The notes under the pieces: model-generated | Databases searched by the model: none | What the model saw: only the letters and a program-made list of their open reading frames with translations | What the model was told of the DNA's origin: nothing | Shown: piece by piece, positions 22,997 through 34,635 of the stretch | Layout: every line of letters starts with the position of its first letter | Numbering within the stretch: position 1 is the stretch's first letter | Source: Selaginella moellendorffii | Lineage: Eukaryota > Streptophyta > Lycopodiopsida > Selaginellales > Selaginellaceae | Assembly (NCBI RefSeq): GCF_000143415.4 | Contig: NW_003314271.1 | Span: 2,367,642-2,431,641 of the forward strand | Reading direction: 5' to 3' | DNA: 64,000 bases | Program-made: the position numbers and the translations under genes

Positions 22997-24040
22997 CACA
23001 CATCCTGCTGGATCTCTAGCTAGAGAATCTAGGCTGGAATTGGATTGCCAATCCTGGACAGCATAATCTCTACCCACCTGGACGCAATGCGGGCTAAGGC
23101 TTGCTGGGAGCGCCCGACTCAGATCTGGACTGTAACAAAGAGAAAATGAGTATCCAACAGAATATACACGTGTTTAATAAAATTTTAGATTTAGATTTTT
23201 TCTAAACCAAACCCTTAAACACAGGAGTAGAGGAACAAAGGGGTAAAGCCAAACTCTGATGTATGTAACCCTTTCTTCCTCCTCTCACCTAAGGACTTTC
23301 TGCTTGTTATTGCTTGTTATTGGCCGCTCCCAGCTCTCCTCTTGCAGCAATTGTTGCCCATCAAGCCACCTTGCGTCGCTGATGCTCTGTGCAGCAACCC
23401 CGTTGATTTTTGGGAGACACAGCCCCATTGATTCGTTGGTCTCCCAGCTCTCCAACTGCTCTAGAACTGGTCACCGGCTCCTCCTTGTGCTAGGGCCTTT
23501 AGTGACAACTGCTGTACATGATCTGCCTAACTCGCCTACAAAGGTGGCAAGATTCTCCATGTGCCAAATGTATCTTTGCCACTCCGACTTGCAACTCCTC
23601 CACACAGGAGCATTGTGTCTTTACAGCCAATTGTGAGACTCCCAAAGATTCCCTCCCTACAACTCCACAAAGAATGGCTGAGTTTTGAGCTCCTCACTGA
23701 GCACTCTAGGCAACAAGGGAACACCATTGGATTGCAGCCATTTTAAAGAGATTCTATGAAAAAGCTCTCTAAAGAAGAATAAATTAAGACTAAAAGGTGA
23801 AGCCCAATCTAAGTCTAATGATAAATGATAAATGATAAAATGATGATTTATTATAATGATAAATGTGAGTTGGGGATTTCAGAGTTGTTTTCAATAGTAG
23901 GTTCTTTTCAAGATTAGTGCCAACAGGAGATTTGATGAAAAACAGTGGCAATCAAATGAGGATATTCACATGGAGGTGAAGAATATATGTTCAATATATG
24001 TTTATGGCTAGGTGCTACTTCTTACTGCCCACAAATTAGA
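22997..24040. other. intergenic, no gene recognised
   Basis: 5' flank of the ArfGAP gene, then sequence with moderate-length frames on both strands (for example 23,259-23,636) that show no family pattern. A run of TGATAAATGATAAA-type repeats lies at 23,818-23,868. Confidence 0.35.
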
Positions 24041-24069
24041 AGCTAAAATGGTCTAACTTCTTACATAGC

Positions 24070-24260
24070 CATTAATCACATAGACACATCTTGAACCGTT
24101 TGCTCGAATATTATAGGGATATGGTGCTCCATCTTTTGGAATAGGGACTTCTTTAGATTCGCAATAAAGTAATCCTTCAACTATCAATCCTAGAGCATAG
24201 ATGGTCCTAATTGAACTCTTATCTGACTTATAACCTACATAAACTTGAACAGACTTTTGC
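24070..24260 (-). pseudogene. unidentified decayed coding remnant
   Basis: On the minus strand a stretch of about 60 codons stays open with a natural-looking composition, including KEVPIPKDGAPYPYNIRANG and CVYVINGYV, then stops. A frame change just upstream continues it in another frame (WIGWSKSLAKVCSSLC). I do not recognise the family. The AT-rich, stop-containing surroundings suggest an old gene fragment. Confidence 0.3.
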
Positions 24261-24704
24261 TAAACTTTTGCTCCAGCCAATCCAAACTAAGCTCATAGCC
24301 TCTAGGATGATACAATAACTAATCCTTATTCATGTTCCATCAATATGAGTAGACATAACAAATCCTACCTAGAGAATTGTACCATAAATGAACCACCTAT
24401 TCACCTCCTTGGCTGTGAACAAGGGATACAAGAGGAAATGCATGCCATGATTCTTAGTATATCTTAATTCTCATCTATAAAACCATTTCCTTTGAACACC
24501 AGTAGCTTAAACTTTCCTCAGATAGTAGTATCTTGAGGAATTTGAGCACCTTGGCAATTACAAAAGTCTTAGAGGAGCAATTGACAAGCTTGTATGGTTA
24601 GCATGAATATAGAGTTATAAGCAAATGGAACAAATATATCCTCCTTGTGGTGTATACTTGAATATTTTCTTATCTTTATGTTGATCCGACTATAAAAAAA
24701 GTTT

Positions 24705-25449
24705 TGTAAGTGATTAAATTTTCCATTTTATTTAGTAATTTAATCACACTTTTAACCATTTTGAGGAGTCTCACATACAACCTTCATAAATTTTATTTTT
24801 GACTTCAAACATGTTAACCCTGTGAATAACATTTATTCCCAACTTAGGGACATATTAGCCTTGTGGATAACATCTATGCCATTTAGCCTTTGCACTGGGG
24901 TGAAGATTTTATATTGTCTTCATTATTGTCTTCCATAGTCAAACTTCTGTTTTCTCTTCTTCCAGGGATTGTTCTCACAAAGTCTTAGTTACCAGACACA
25001 AGTCTACCATAGCTCATATAAGGAGATTCTATAATAGACACCTAAAAAATACTACTGATATATTAGCTTGTTACACTAAAATTATATTTATTTACCTTTG
25101 TCTTATTGGTAATCCAATAAATGCCCTAGTTCTGTCTCTCAAAAACTAGGCCATTCATTTATAAGTGGTCATCCCAAGACTACACTTTAACATTCTTAAG
25201 ATGCTCAAAAACATATAAAACACTTTTCCCCAATATCCAACATTTTTCCCCAACATTGTTATTAAGTTAAAGTTTGAATGTTTGACCACTAAGTTCCATT
25301 GACATTTAAGACTTCTTTTATCACATGACCATGCCTTTCATTATTATGTAAGAGGATTGTTTCTTTTTCTTTCCATAATCTAGGATTTTATGATGACATT
25401 TTGAAACACAATGGCCTTATGTAAACCTTATAAATACTCTCCCCACCTT
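24705..25449 (-). mobile_element. inverted LTR fragment (copy G) carrying a gene piece
   Basis: Read on the minus strand, this matches the 3' half of LTR copies E and F. 24,705-24,890 matches the LTR end (8,058 back to about 7,900), and 25,030-25,449 matches about 7,870 back to 7,430. It begins with TGTAAGTGATTAAA, the complement of the LTR terminus. Between the two parts, about 33 bases of LTR are replaced by an ArfGAP gene fragment (24,893-25,025). The copy is truncated before the conserved promoter-like block. Confidence 0.65.
24893..25025 (-). pseudogene. captured fragment of the AGD14-like gene
   Basis: This aligns without gaps to about 22,084-22,216, inside exon 6 of the ArfGAP gene 2.8 kb away, in the same orientation. 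Over about 133 bases I count roughly 27 mismatches; about 25 of them are C in the gene to T in the copy, or G to A. Perfect runs remain, such as GGGATTGTTCTCACAAAGTC. The reading frame is broken. The substitution bias is what deamination of methylated cytosine produces. The flanks on both sides are LTR sequence. Confidence 0.85.
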
Positions 25450-26218
25450 CTGTCAAAATAACTGATTTATACAATTGCTTCTTTTCCAATTAGCAAATGA
25501 AGTTATTCTATATAATTGCAGTTGACAAATAAAACAAAAGTGTAAATGAGCATATTTGATTAGCCCAATATATATGGTTCAGATTGAAATCAATTCAATG
25601 GTTATTAAAATCCCACTATGTTAATATTAATATTGCATCGTAGCTGTACACTTAGACTTCACAGTCTCATAACTTAATAATAATTTGAAATAGATTTTTT
25701 AGTGATAAAGATAATATAAGCTATTAGCCTCATTTAAATATAAAACACAAATAAAAAAGGTCAAAATTACATGAAATACATGAATTTAAGTTTTTTCATA
25801 TAAATCATTTAACTATATTAAAGTGCCATATAAAATAACTATCATCAATAGACCATATGCAAGCTCACTATTATATGTTTAATAGTTAATATAAATATAT
25901 ATTTTTAAATTATTATTTTCACATCACTACATATTACTTTTGAATGTGGGAAATATTATTGCCATTTTTGTAAATTATATTTAATAAAATCACAATCAAC
26001 ACTCAATATTAAATCTTACAATCTTTTAGAGGTGCAGACCCATGAAAATTTTCAGCAACAATTGAAAATGAAAAACTTAGAAATATTAATAACCTAGACC
26101 TTTGAGCAAACAAGATTCTTGGGATTATACTCAAGGATCTAGGGTTTCCTGTGGTTCTTCCGAGGTATGCTCTCTTTCATCTGTCTGTGCACCAGACTAA
26201 TCAGACCTTCCAGGGGAC
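25450..26218. other. very AT-rich intergenic sequence
   Basis: No coding signal. Many TATA- and AAATA-rich runs, typical of decayed non-coding or repeat DNA. The AT content drops sharply near 26,150, where the next gene begins. Confidence 0.5.
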
Positions 26219-27643
26219 ATGACATCTCCGGAGCCATTCCACGCGACCCTGAGACACGCGAGGAGCAAATGGGTGGAAATGGGTCGGCCCCAAAAATCGA
26301 GCCGGGGCAAGGCTCACTCCCGAGAATGGCAGGCAAGTGTTCTCAGAAAGAGAGAACAAACAGAAAAATGGAGAGAAAAAGAAAACCAAAGGCTGAAAAC
26401 TTTGTAGGAATTCGAGAGCTTCGTCAACTCGGCGTTTGATGCCCGTGATACATTCACGGTGCACAGGCTGCTCGCCTCGGACGATCACGTCTTCGACAAA
26501 TGGATGGAGGCTCTGGAGCTCAACGCGCAAGGAAAGCTCCCGCTGGGCGATGGCAGGCTCCCCACCGGAGGAGGCCTGCCGAGCAACTCCATCTCCATGG
26601 CCAGCCTCGTGAGCATCCGCGCGCTGGAGAACGAAGAGCTCCTCTACGTCGCCGAGCAGCTCGCGAGCAAGGCCTGCCTCTTCCGGAAGTTCCCGAGCTG
26701 CGAGATGGACGTGCCTTCTCTGGATCAGCTCGGGAAGAAGCTCAAGAACAGGAGGTTGATCGCCGAGAGGCTGCTCCAGGAGTGCATCGCCAGCAACATC
26801 TTGCCAAGCTACGTTACCAGCGTTTCCGGGCTCAAGAAGAGGCTCCGGATCAGCGACGAGGAGCTGGACGAGTGGGCGACAGTGGAACCCGAGGCTTGCT
26901 CCAAGCTCGCCAAGAAGAAGAAGACGCTCAAGCTTGTGCCGCTTCCACTTGGTTGGTACTCTCGTCTCCAGGAGAAGCTCGGCGGCGATGAGATCTCGCC
27001 ATACCTGGTGCGCGAGTGCAGCAAGACGAGCGTCGAATGGATCGTCAGGCTCTTGGCCGAGAAGCGGAGCGTCAAGCTTATAATCGCGGATCTTCGCCGG
27101 TGCCAGGACGGTGATCTTCAGAGCTTGTGTGACAAGTTGCTGCTAGCGCTCGAGTCGGGGGGCTGCTCCTGCCGCGTGATCTTACTCGTCGCCATCGCCC
27201 AGCTCCCCGGGATCATGCATGGAGTGGAGAAGATCGCTCGGATCATCAGAGGTGGCGTCAAGGTTGGCAGCGTGATTGATTTCCCGGAGCAAACGCACCA
27301 CCACACCATGATCGTGAGCTTCGGCACGGGATCACTGGAGAGGGGTGGAGGAATGAGCCTGTTCTTGCGAGAGGGAGATCACCGCCTTCCAAAAGAGTGG
27401 GAAGATCACAAGTTTGCCATGGAGAGGGAGGAGGGATCCATCAGCCTTGGGCTGGCGAGCCATGTTGTGAGACAGTTCGAGGAGGATGGCGGCGCTTACA
27501 TCGTCGAGTATGGCTGCGGCGGGCAGATCTTCAAGGCTTGCATGATCCACGACCAGAGGGGGATTGTCCTGGTCGAAACTTCGCAAGAGCTGGACAAGAT
27601 GAAGAGATTGGTCCAAGAGCTGCGAGCTACGAAGAAAAGCTAG
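26219..27643 (+). CDS. unrecognised 449-aa protein
   Basis: Two exons: 26,219-26,332 and 26,408-27,643. The ATG at 26,219 follows an in-frame stop a few codons upstream. The donor is CAG/GCAAGT, a GC-AG intron with otherwise perfect consensus, and the acceptor is TTTGTAG. Joining gives 450 codons in frame. Visible features: FDARDTFTVHRLL near residue 50; a basic KLAKKKKTLKL segment near 195; a hydrophobic VKLIIADLRR and SCRVILLVAIAQLPG in the middle; and a long Glu-rich C-terminal part. Strong GC-rich codon use and lack of stops support a real gene. I do not recognise a family. It may be lineage-specific; no function is proposed. Confidence 0.7.
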
Positions 27644-29046
27644 CCTTCGAAAGAGGAATTTTTTTTCTACTGAGATGGTGGAAAGCTAGTGATAAAAACA
27701 TGTAAGATTCTGGATAGTCAAAATGGAAATCAATCATTGTTCTAATGTTTTTTTTCAGGTAAAGAAATTAAAATTGAATATTAACAATTTTGTCCAGTAT
27801 TAGTAACAATATTAACAATTTTGTAAGATGCTCCTTGTTGATTAGCCCTGTGATCTCAACTGCTATACGTTTCAACTAGGAATTGTGATCTACATCAGAA
27901 ATGAAGTTTAACCGTTACAGCCTCTAAAGCCTTTAACACAAGAAAAGGCCAAAAAACACTTATATGTGATCCCAACTCAATGCAAAGTTGTAGTGCAAGT
28001 TTAGTAAAAAAAGCTGATTTTTTCTTGAAAGAGTGTTCTATTGACAAATCTATCTATCCATATGCTCGCTATGTCCACTGTAAACCACCGCCTAGTTGGT
28101 GTTTAATAATCATAAATAGGAATAAGAAAAGCAATGGTTGTGTACGATTTTTAAACACCCATTAAAAAGAATAATAATAAAATCTGGAACCAGAGCTTTT
28201 TTACATGTGCTGGAAAAAAGGTATAGAATATTCTCCTAGAGAAAATGGCGTCGTTGTCGGGGATTAATGGCGCAGATGTACGTGCATACGTGGCAAGAGC
28301 GAGGAAGGTGTTGAGGAAGCTACCTCCGCGGATCCTCGCAACATCCTATTTTTTTAAACACAAGAAACAAGTTTTCTAATGGTTTGCCCTAATAGCGATT
28401 CCGGCACGAGATTTGACCTTCCCCCTTTGGCATCCCAAAAGTCAACAATTCACTTAACTTTTCTTTTCCCAGGACCACCAAGATGGAACTTTGATAAAAC
28501 TGTGCGTTGTTACCATAGCCATAGCTTGCCTAGTCTAAGAAAAGAGAGATTTCTTGCTCTCCATATACATTCTTCTGGATGGATCATGGACGCCACATTT
28601 CCGCAAAATCCGGATTATAAGGATTTTAACGCGTACGCGGTGTTCGTATGCCAGACCCGTACAACCGCTGCCTCACCTGGACTGACTGACCTTGACCCTA
28701 TAACCTTGGAATGAGATATACTGTTCGTTATATTCCACGCGGCAGTGCCCAGACCCCGTCTGCCCGTTGACGCCGTCAAGCACGATTCCTCGCACGGACG
28801 GAATATACCCCTTCTCTTTCGCGGTATATAAATGAGAGAGGCTTTTCCCCAAATCATTTCCATTCAATCGCTTCGGAGGAAAGTGTGACCCCGCGGGGTG
28901 TGGTGTACCGCTCCAATTCCATCCGAAAATCCGGCCGGATCTTCCAGCGCCGCCAGGAAAGTTCTCGCAGGTTTGGGTGGATCTCTGGCGAGTTTTTTCC
29001 TCGATTCGATCGCTACAACACCGCGCCGCAGCAGCACAGCGCAGTG
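27644..29046 (+). promoter_or_regulatory. intergenic region and promoter of the VQ gene
   Basis: The left half is AT-rich 3' flank. A 44-codon ORF (28,245-28,379, beginning MASLSGINGADVRAYVARAR) looks coding-like but is unsupported. Near the VQ gene a TATA box tatataaa lies at 28,825-28,832, about 215 bases before the start codon. W-box cores TTGAC occur at 28,413, 28,692 and 28,767, the binding element of WRKY factors, which are partners of VQ proteins. Confidence 0.5.
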
Positions 29047-29994
29047 ATGGATCAAGGAGGCAGCGGCGGTGGCGCCACTGGCGCCAGCGCGAGGAGGAGC
29101 AGGCCCTCGGCGCTCAAGATGAGCAAGGATTCCAGGGCGATCCGCAAGCCGCCGGTGCCGCTGCCCGTGGTGCAGTACCGGCAGCCCGTGATCATCCACA
29201 CGTACTCCCCCAAAGTGATCGAGACCGACGCCACCAATTTCATGTGGCTCGTCCAGCGCCTCACCGGATCATCCGACACCCGGAGGCGATGCAAGACCTC
29301 CAAGCCGGCAGTGCTGCCCACCTTCATGCCCAGCAGCCCATCCCACTCGCCCAGATCCTTGCCCACCACTGCCAGGAATTCCTCTCCTTGGAAGCGGGAG
29401 ATCGTGGAGGAGGAGCCAGTGATCAATCAGCGCCACCGGCACCACCAATTATCCGGCTCGCCCAGCAGCGAAGAAGCCGAAGATCCAGAGCTCCTCCGCT
29501 CCTCCTCCGCCGGGGACGACGATTCCTCCTCCATTTCCGACCTGCAGCAGCAATTCAAGGTGGAGCACCTCCTCCTCTCGCCGGCATCCAGCTCCGACTC
29601 GGGCAATCCCTTCCACCGCCTGGCGAATCCACTGCTCGCGTCGCCGAAAAGCCCCCTGGTCAGCTTCGATGCCGCGGGGCTCGCGTTTGGAGATCAGCAC
29701 CGCCACTTCCTCCCCAATCCCTTCTCCACCTCCTCCTCGCTCGCTTCCAATGGCGAGCCATCGGTCTACGTTCCACAGATGACGATCCAGCAGCAGCAGC
29801 CATGGTCCCCCATTTTCACTCCCAGTGGAATCTCCCACGCGGACTTCCTCCCCGAGTTCGATCTCTGGACGACGATGAGCTCCTCTTCTTCCGAGTTTCA
29901 CGGCCTCTCTCCTCGCAGCAAGCTGTTTGGGCCGATGCAGTCGCCCGCTACCATGGCTTTCCGGGACATGGCCTTCGCCTTCGTCAAGGACTAG
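29047..29994 (+). CDS. VQ motif-containing protein
   Basis: An intronless 315-aa frame, as is usual for VQ genes. Residues near 55-80 read VIIHTYSPKVIETDATNF followed by MWLVQRLTG, the FxxxVQxLTG motif that contacts WRKY transcription factors; the preceding IHTYSPKVI block is that of the MKS1-like group. The rest is Ser/Pro-rich, with possible MAP-kinase sites SPSHSPRS, and appears disordered. The likely role is a nuclear WRKY cofactor in stress or development. Upstream in-frame codons back to 28,885 begin with GTG only, so the ATG at 29,047 is chosen. Other-frame ORFs over the gene are GC shadows. Confidence 0.88.
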   Translation: MDQGGSGGGATGASARRSRPSALKMSKDSRAIRKPPVPLPVVQYRQPVIIHTYSPKVIETDATNFMWLVQRLTGSSDTRRRCKTSKPAVLPTFMPSSPSHSPRSLPTTARNSSPWKREIVEEEPVINQRHRHHQLSGSPSSEEAEDPELLRSSSAGDDDSSSISDLQQQFKVEHLLLSPASSSDSGNPFHRLANPLLASPKSPLVSFDAAGLAFGDQHRHFLPNPFSTSSSLASNGEPSVYVPQMTIQQQQPWSPIFTPSGISHADFLPEFDLWTTMSSSSSEFHGLSPRSKLFGPMQSPATMAFRDMAFAFVKD

Positions 29995-31721
29995 AAAGGA
30001 AGACGAAAGGTTCGCTGTTGGTTTTTGGATAGCTCAATCGCTGTTCCTTCTCCGAGAGGACGATGAGGCTGGCGTACTTGTACATAAGAAATCTTCCACT
30101 TTCGCCAGGTTGGAATCGATAATTTCTCAGTCTCGTCCTGCTGATAGAGTTCATCCTCGACCGGGGTTTTTGTGTCGATCAAGCTTTGTTTCGCTCTTTC
30201 AGTCCTCGATAAAGATAGTTTTTTGTGTTCTTGGGCATTTTTTCTCTGATATGGCAACAGCGAGGCTGGATGGTTCGCCGGTTCCTTTCAGAGTTTTATC
30301 GGGCAAGGAAGATTTTGCGCTTCCGTGCGCCTCTCGTCTCGTCCCTCTCTCTCTCTCTCTCGCACAATCGTATAGCAAGAACAGACCCGGAACAGATCAC
30401 CATAAAGATTGTTGGTTGCACTGCACGCTTCATCCAAATGCGTTAAAAAACATCGCATTTAAGACGCTGACGAGATGATGTTTGCTGCGCTGCTGTCGAG
30501 AGACGTAACCAAGATCGCTTGCAGAACCTCTGGGGCCGAGAATCTCCGATGGAGAAAGAAGTGGAGATCAGAACCACTTTCGCCCCGCCAGGAGCTCGAG
30601 TTTTCACGCACGACATGCAGGCGTTTCAATCATCCAGAGGAGATCTAAGCGGCGAATCTGGCGTTTGCTCCTCCCGGCGACTGACTTGGATCGTCGGCGG
30701 CCGCCAAGAAACGAAGCGACGAAGACGGCAGTAGCCCTTCTCCCCCTTGTGTATGTTCATGCGCTAGCGATGACTTTATAAACTTGTTGTGTGTCCGGCT
30801 CATTCTTTCAAAGCTCTGCGGCACGCGACGTCCATATCAGAGCCAAAACGTTTCCCGTCGCTGGATCACAAGCTCCTGTGCAAGCACGAGTCAACCAACG
30901 TGCATGCCCGACCTCTGGGAATTGTTTTTGCATTCTTCCGCTGGGTTGTGCGCTTTGCGTTCCAGATCCCTGTGTGCCAACTGAGCAGAAAGTCGTCGGT
31001 GTTTGGCGGAGAGATTCGCACCCCCATTCCTTGCAATCTCGCCCAAAAGCCAATTTTTCAAAGCTTTCCCGTTCTATCCACTTGCCACCTACTTTGGAAG
31101 GCTTTCGAAAGCTTTATATGAGAAGGAAGAGCTGAAGCACCTTTGCTTGCATGTAAGTACCACCTCATACTTTCTTTGGCCGAGAAATTCCAACTTGTCG
31201 GCTCTAAAGATAAGCGTAGATCACTGTTCCTGTTCCTTTTGCTACTGCGCTTTGTGATACTTGAATCGCAAATGGACAACGGAGATGGCCTGTTACCTGG
31301 AAGGCACACACACAGAATTAGCGATGCAACTGGAAGAAAACAAACACTTCAGGACAGCGCAAGACTTGAGGAGAGAAAAAAAAAAGACTATACCGGGTAG
31401 CATTCTGATGAGTCGATCGATGGGACCCCTTTGGCGATGCAAGTTGTTGGAGAATACGTAAGCAGTTCCTGTGTAGTGTAACAATAAACAAACGCTTTTG
31501 ACAAGGAAGGCCCAACAGCAGAAAGAAGAAACAAAGCACTTAGATGGCTATATCTTAGTGTTCCTGTGAAGCCAAGGTATGTAAGCAATGACGCAAACGG
31601 GCCTGAATACCTTGTTCCTCAGGAGAAAGACTCACACATAACATTCGCTTCGCCTCTCTCTCTCGAGCGTCTTCAGACCTGGTCCTCGTTTCCTTTTCTA
31701 CTTCTCTGTTTCCATCGTCCT
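29995..31721. other. intergenic, no gene recognised
   Basis: About 1.7 kb between the VQ gene and the PET100-like gene, probably holding the VQ 3' untranslated region at its left. A (TC)n run lies at 30,343-30,362. Several overlapping frames of 70-110 codons in 30,780-31,140 show no family motif. Confidence 0.4.
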
Positions 31722-32946
31722 TCAGAGATCTTTTGCCGCCTTTTCCCGAGCCTCTCTTCTCCTTCTGGCAACTTCCATGAAGAATTCTGGCGGCGGTAGA
31801 GGCTTGGAATTCTGTGGAGGGTAGACGACGTAGCTTCGCTGCAAAAATCGAGAGCCAAATCGAATCTCGTTAGTAGACCGAGCTGGAAGATAGGTGGAGA
31901 AAAAGAAGGAAAAAACAAAGAAAAGAAACAGCTTAAGAGCGAGCTAGCGAGAAAAAGAAAGAACAATCGCGCAAAGACACATTCTCATAGGAAACGCTGG
32001 CAAAGAAAACTTTGATTGCTGGACGCAGAAAGAGAAGGAAAATCGCAAAGACAGTCGTCATTTCTTTTAGTTTAAACACACAAACAATCAAGACAAAGTT
32101 CTATTTTCTTCTTCTTTCCTTGTGAAAAGAGACTATCTATTTAGAAATTAGAAACACGGCCAGAAAGAAAAAAGAATGGAAGAACAATCGGGCAAGCCGA
32201 AAGACAAAGAAAGCATTAAGAAGGACGATGGAAGAATCGCAAAAGTGTGAGGATGTACCACACAAAGTTCCAGAAGGAATCATACCAAGTGTGTATCTAG
32301 CAAGAAAGCTGCGAGAAAGTATCACGCTTCTTCACGAGAATAAAAAAAAAGAAAAAACGATTGGGAGGAAGTACCACACAAAGTTCCAGAAGGAAACATG
32401 CCAAGTGTCTATCTAACAACAAGGCAAAACGAGTCAGAGAGAAAAGAGAAACATTGAAAGCTGCGAGAAAGTATCGCGCCGCTTAACGAGAAGATGGGAA
32501 GGAACAAAGAAGAGAGAAGCTGGACAGAAGCTGGACGGAGAAACCATTAAGAAGGTGGAAGAATCGCAAAAGCAGCAGACAAAGTTCCAGAAGGAAACAT
32601 ATCTAGCATGAGAAAGCTGCGAGAAAGTATCGCACTGCTCAATGGAAACGAAAAAGAAACGAGAAGCTGGACAAAACCACAAAACCCTGAGAAGCAATGA
32701 AGATGGAATGCAATGCATCGATTCACTCACATTGCGGATGGCCCAGTTGAGCGCGTCGGAGCCAGCCGAGAAGCCGAAGATGAGAACCACCGGGATCGTC
32801 ACGTAGACGCTGAATTTGAACATCTCGAGCCAGAACTTTGGCCGGCTGCGCGAGCCGCGCACATCGGGCAGAGAAATCGGGAACTTACGCTTGTGCTGCT
32901 GCTCCGCCGCCGCGGCCGGGACCTTCTCCTGCTGCGTCGACGCCAT
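31722..32946 (-). CDS. PET100: PET100-like cytochrome oxidase assembly protein
   Basis: Two exons joined in frame give 110 aa: 32,946-32,731 and 31,838-31,722. After a basic N-terminus (QQHKRKFPISLPDVRG) comes a single membrane segment, EMFKFSVYVTIPVVLIFGF. Exon 2 supplies RSYVVYPPQ, PLPPPEFF and a charged tail VARRRREAREKAA. This order (LxxFxxYxxIP membrane helix, YVVYPP, basic helix) is the PET100 pattern; PET100 chaperones cytochrome c oxidase assembly at the inner mitochondrial membrane. The intron of 892 bp is unusually long for this locus and contains tandem repeats. It shares a promoter region with WDR5. The family call rests on a short pattern. Confidence 0.68.
32200..32640 (+). repeat. 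degenerate tandem repeats in the PET100-like intron
   Basis: Segments containing ACAAAGTTCCAGAAGGAA occur near 32,263, 32,379 and 32,578, each followed by variants of AAAGCTGCGAGAAAGTATC. Units are about 115-210 bp with different deletions. The repeats account for much of the intron length. Confidence 0.7.

Positions 32947-34635
<1,689 letters not shown>

Noticed and set aside
26500-26991. 163-codon frame over the orphan gene
   Set aside because: Arg/Ala-rich shadow; the 26,219-27,643 model has the better composition and a consistent splice join.
28977-30032. 351-codon frame over the VQ gene
   Set aside because: Arg/Gln-rich shadow in another frame of the real VQ coding sequence.
32200-32640. 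CRISPR-like or satellite array
   Set aside because: Only about three degenerate units of unequal spacing in a plant intron; no regular spacers.
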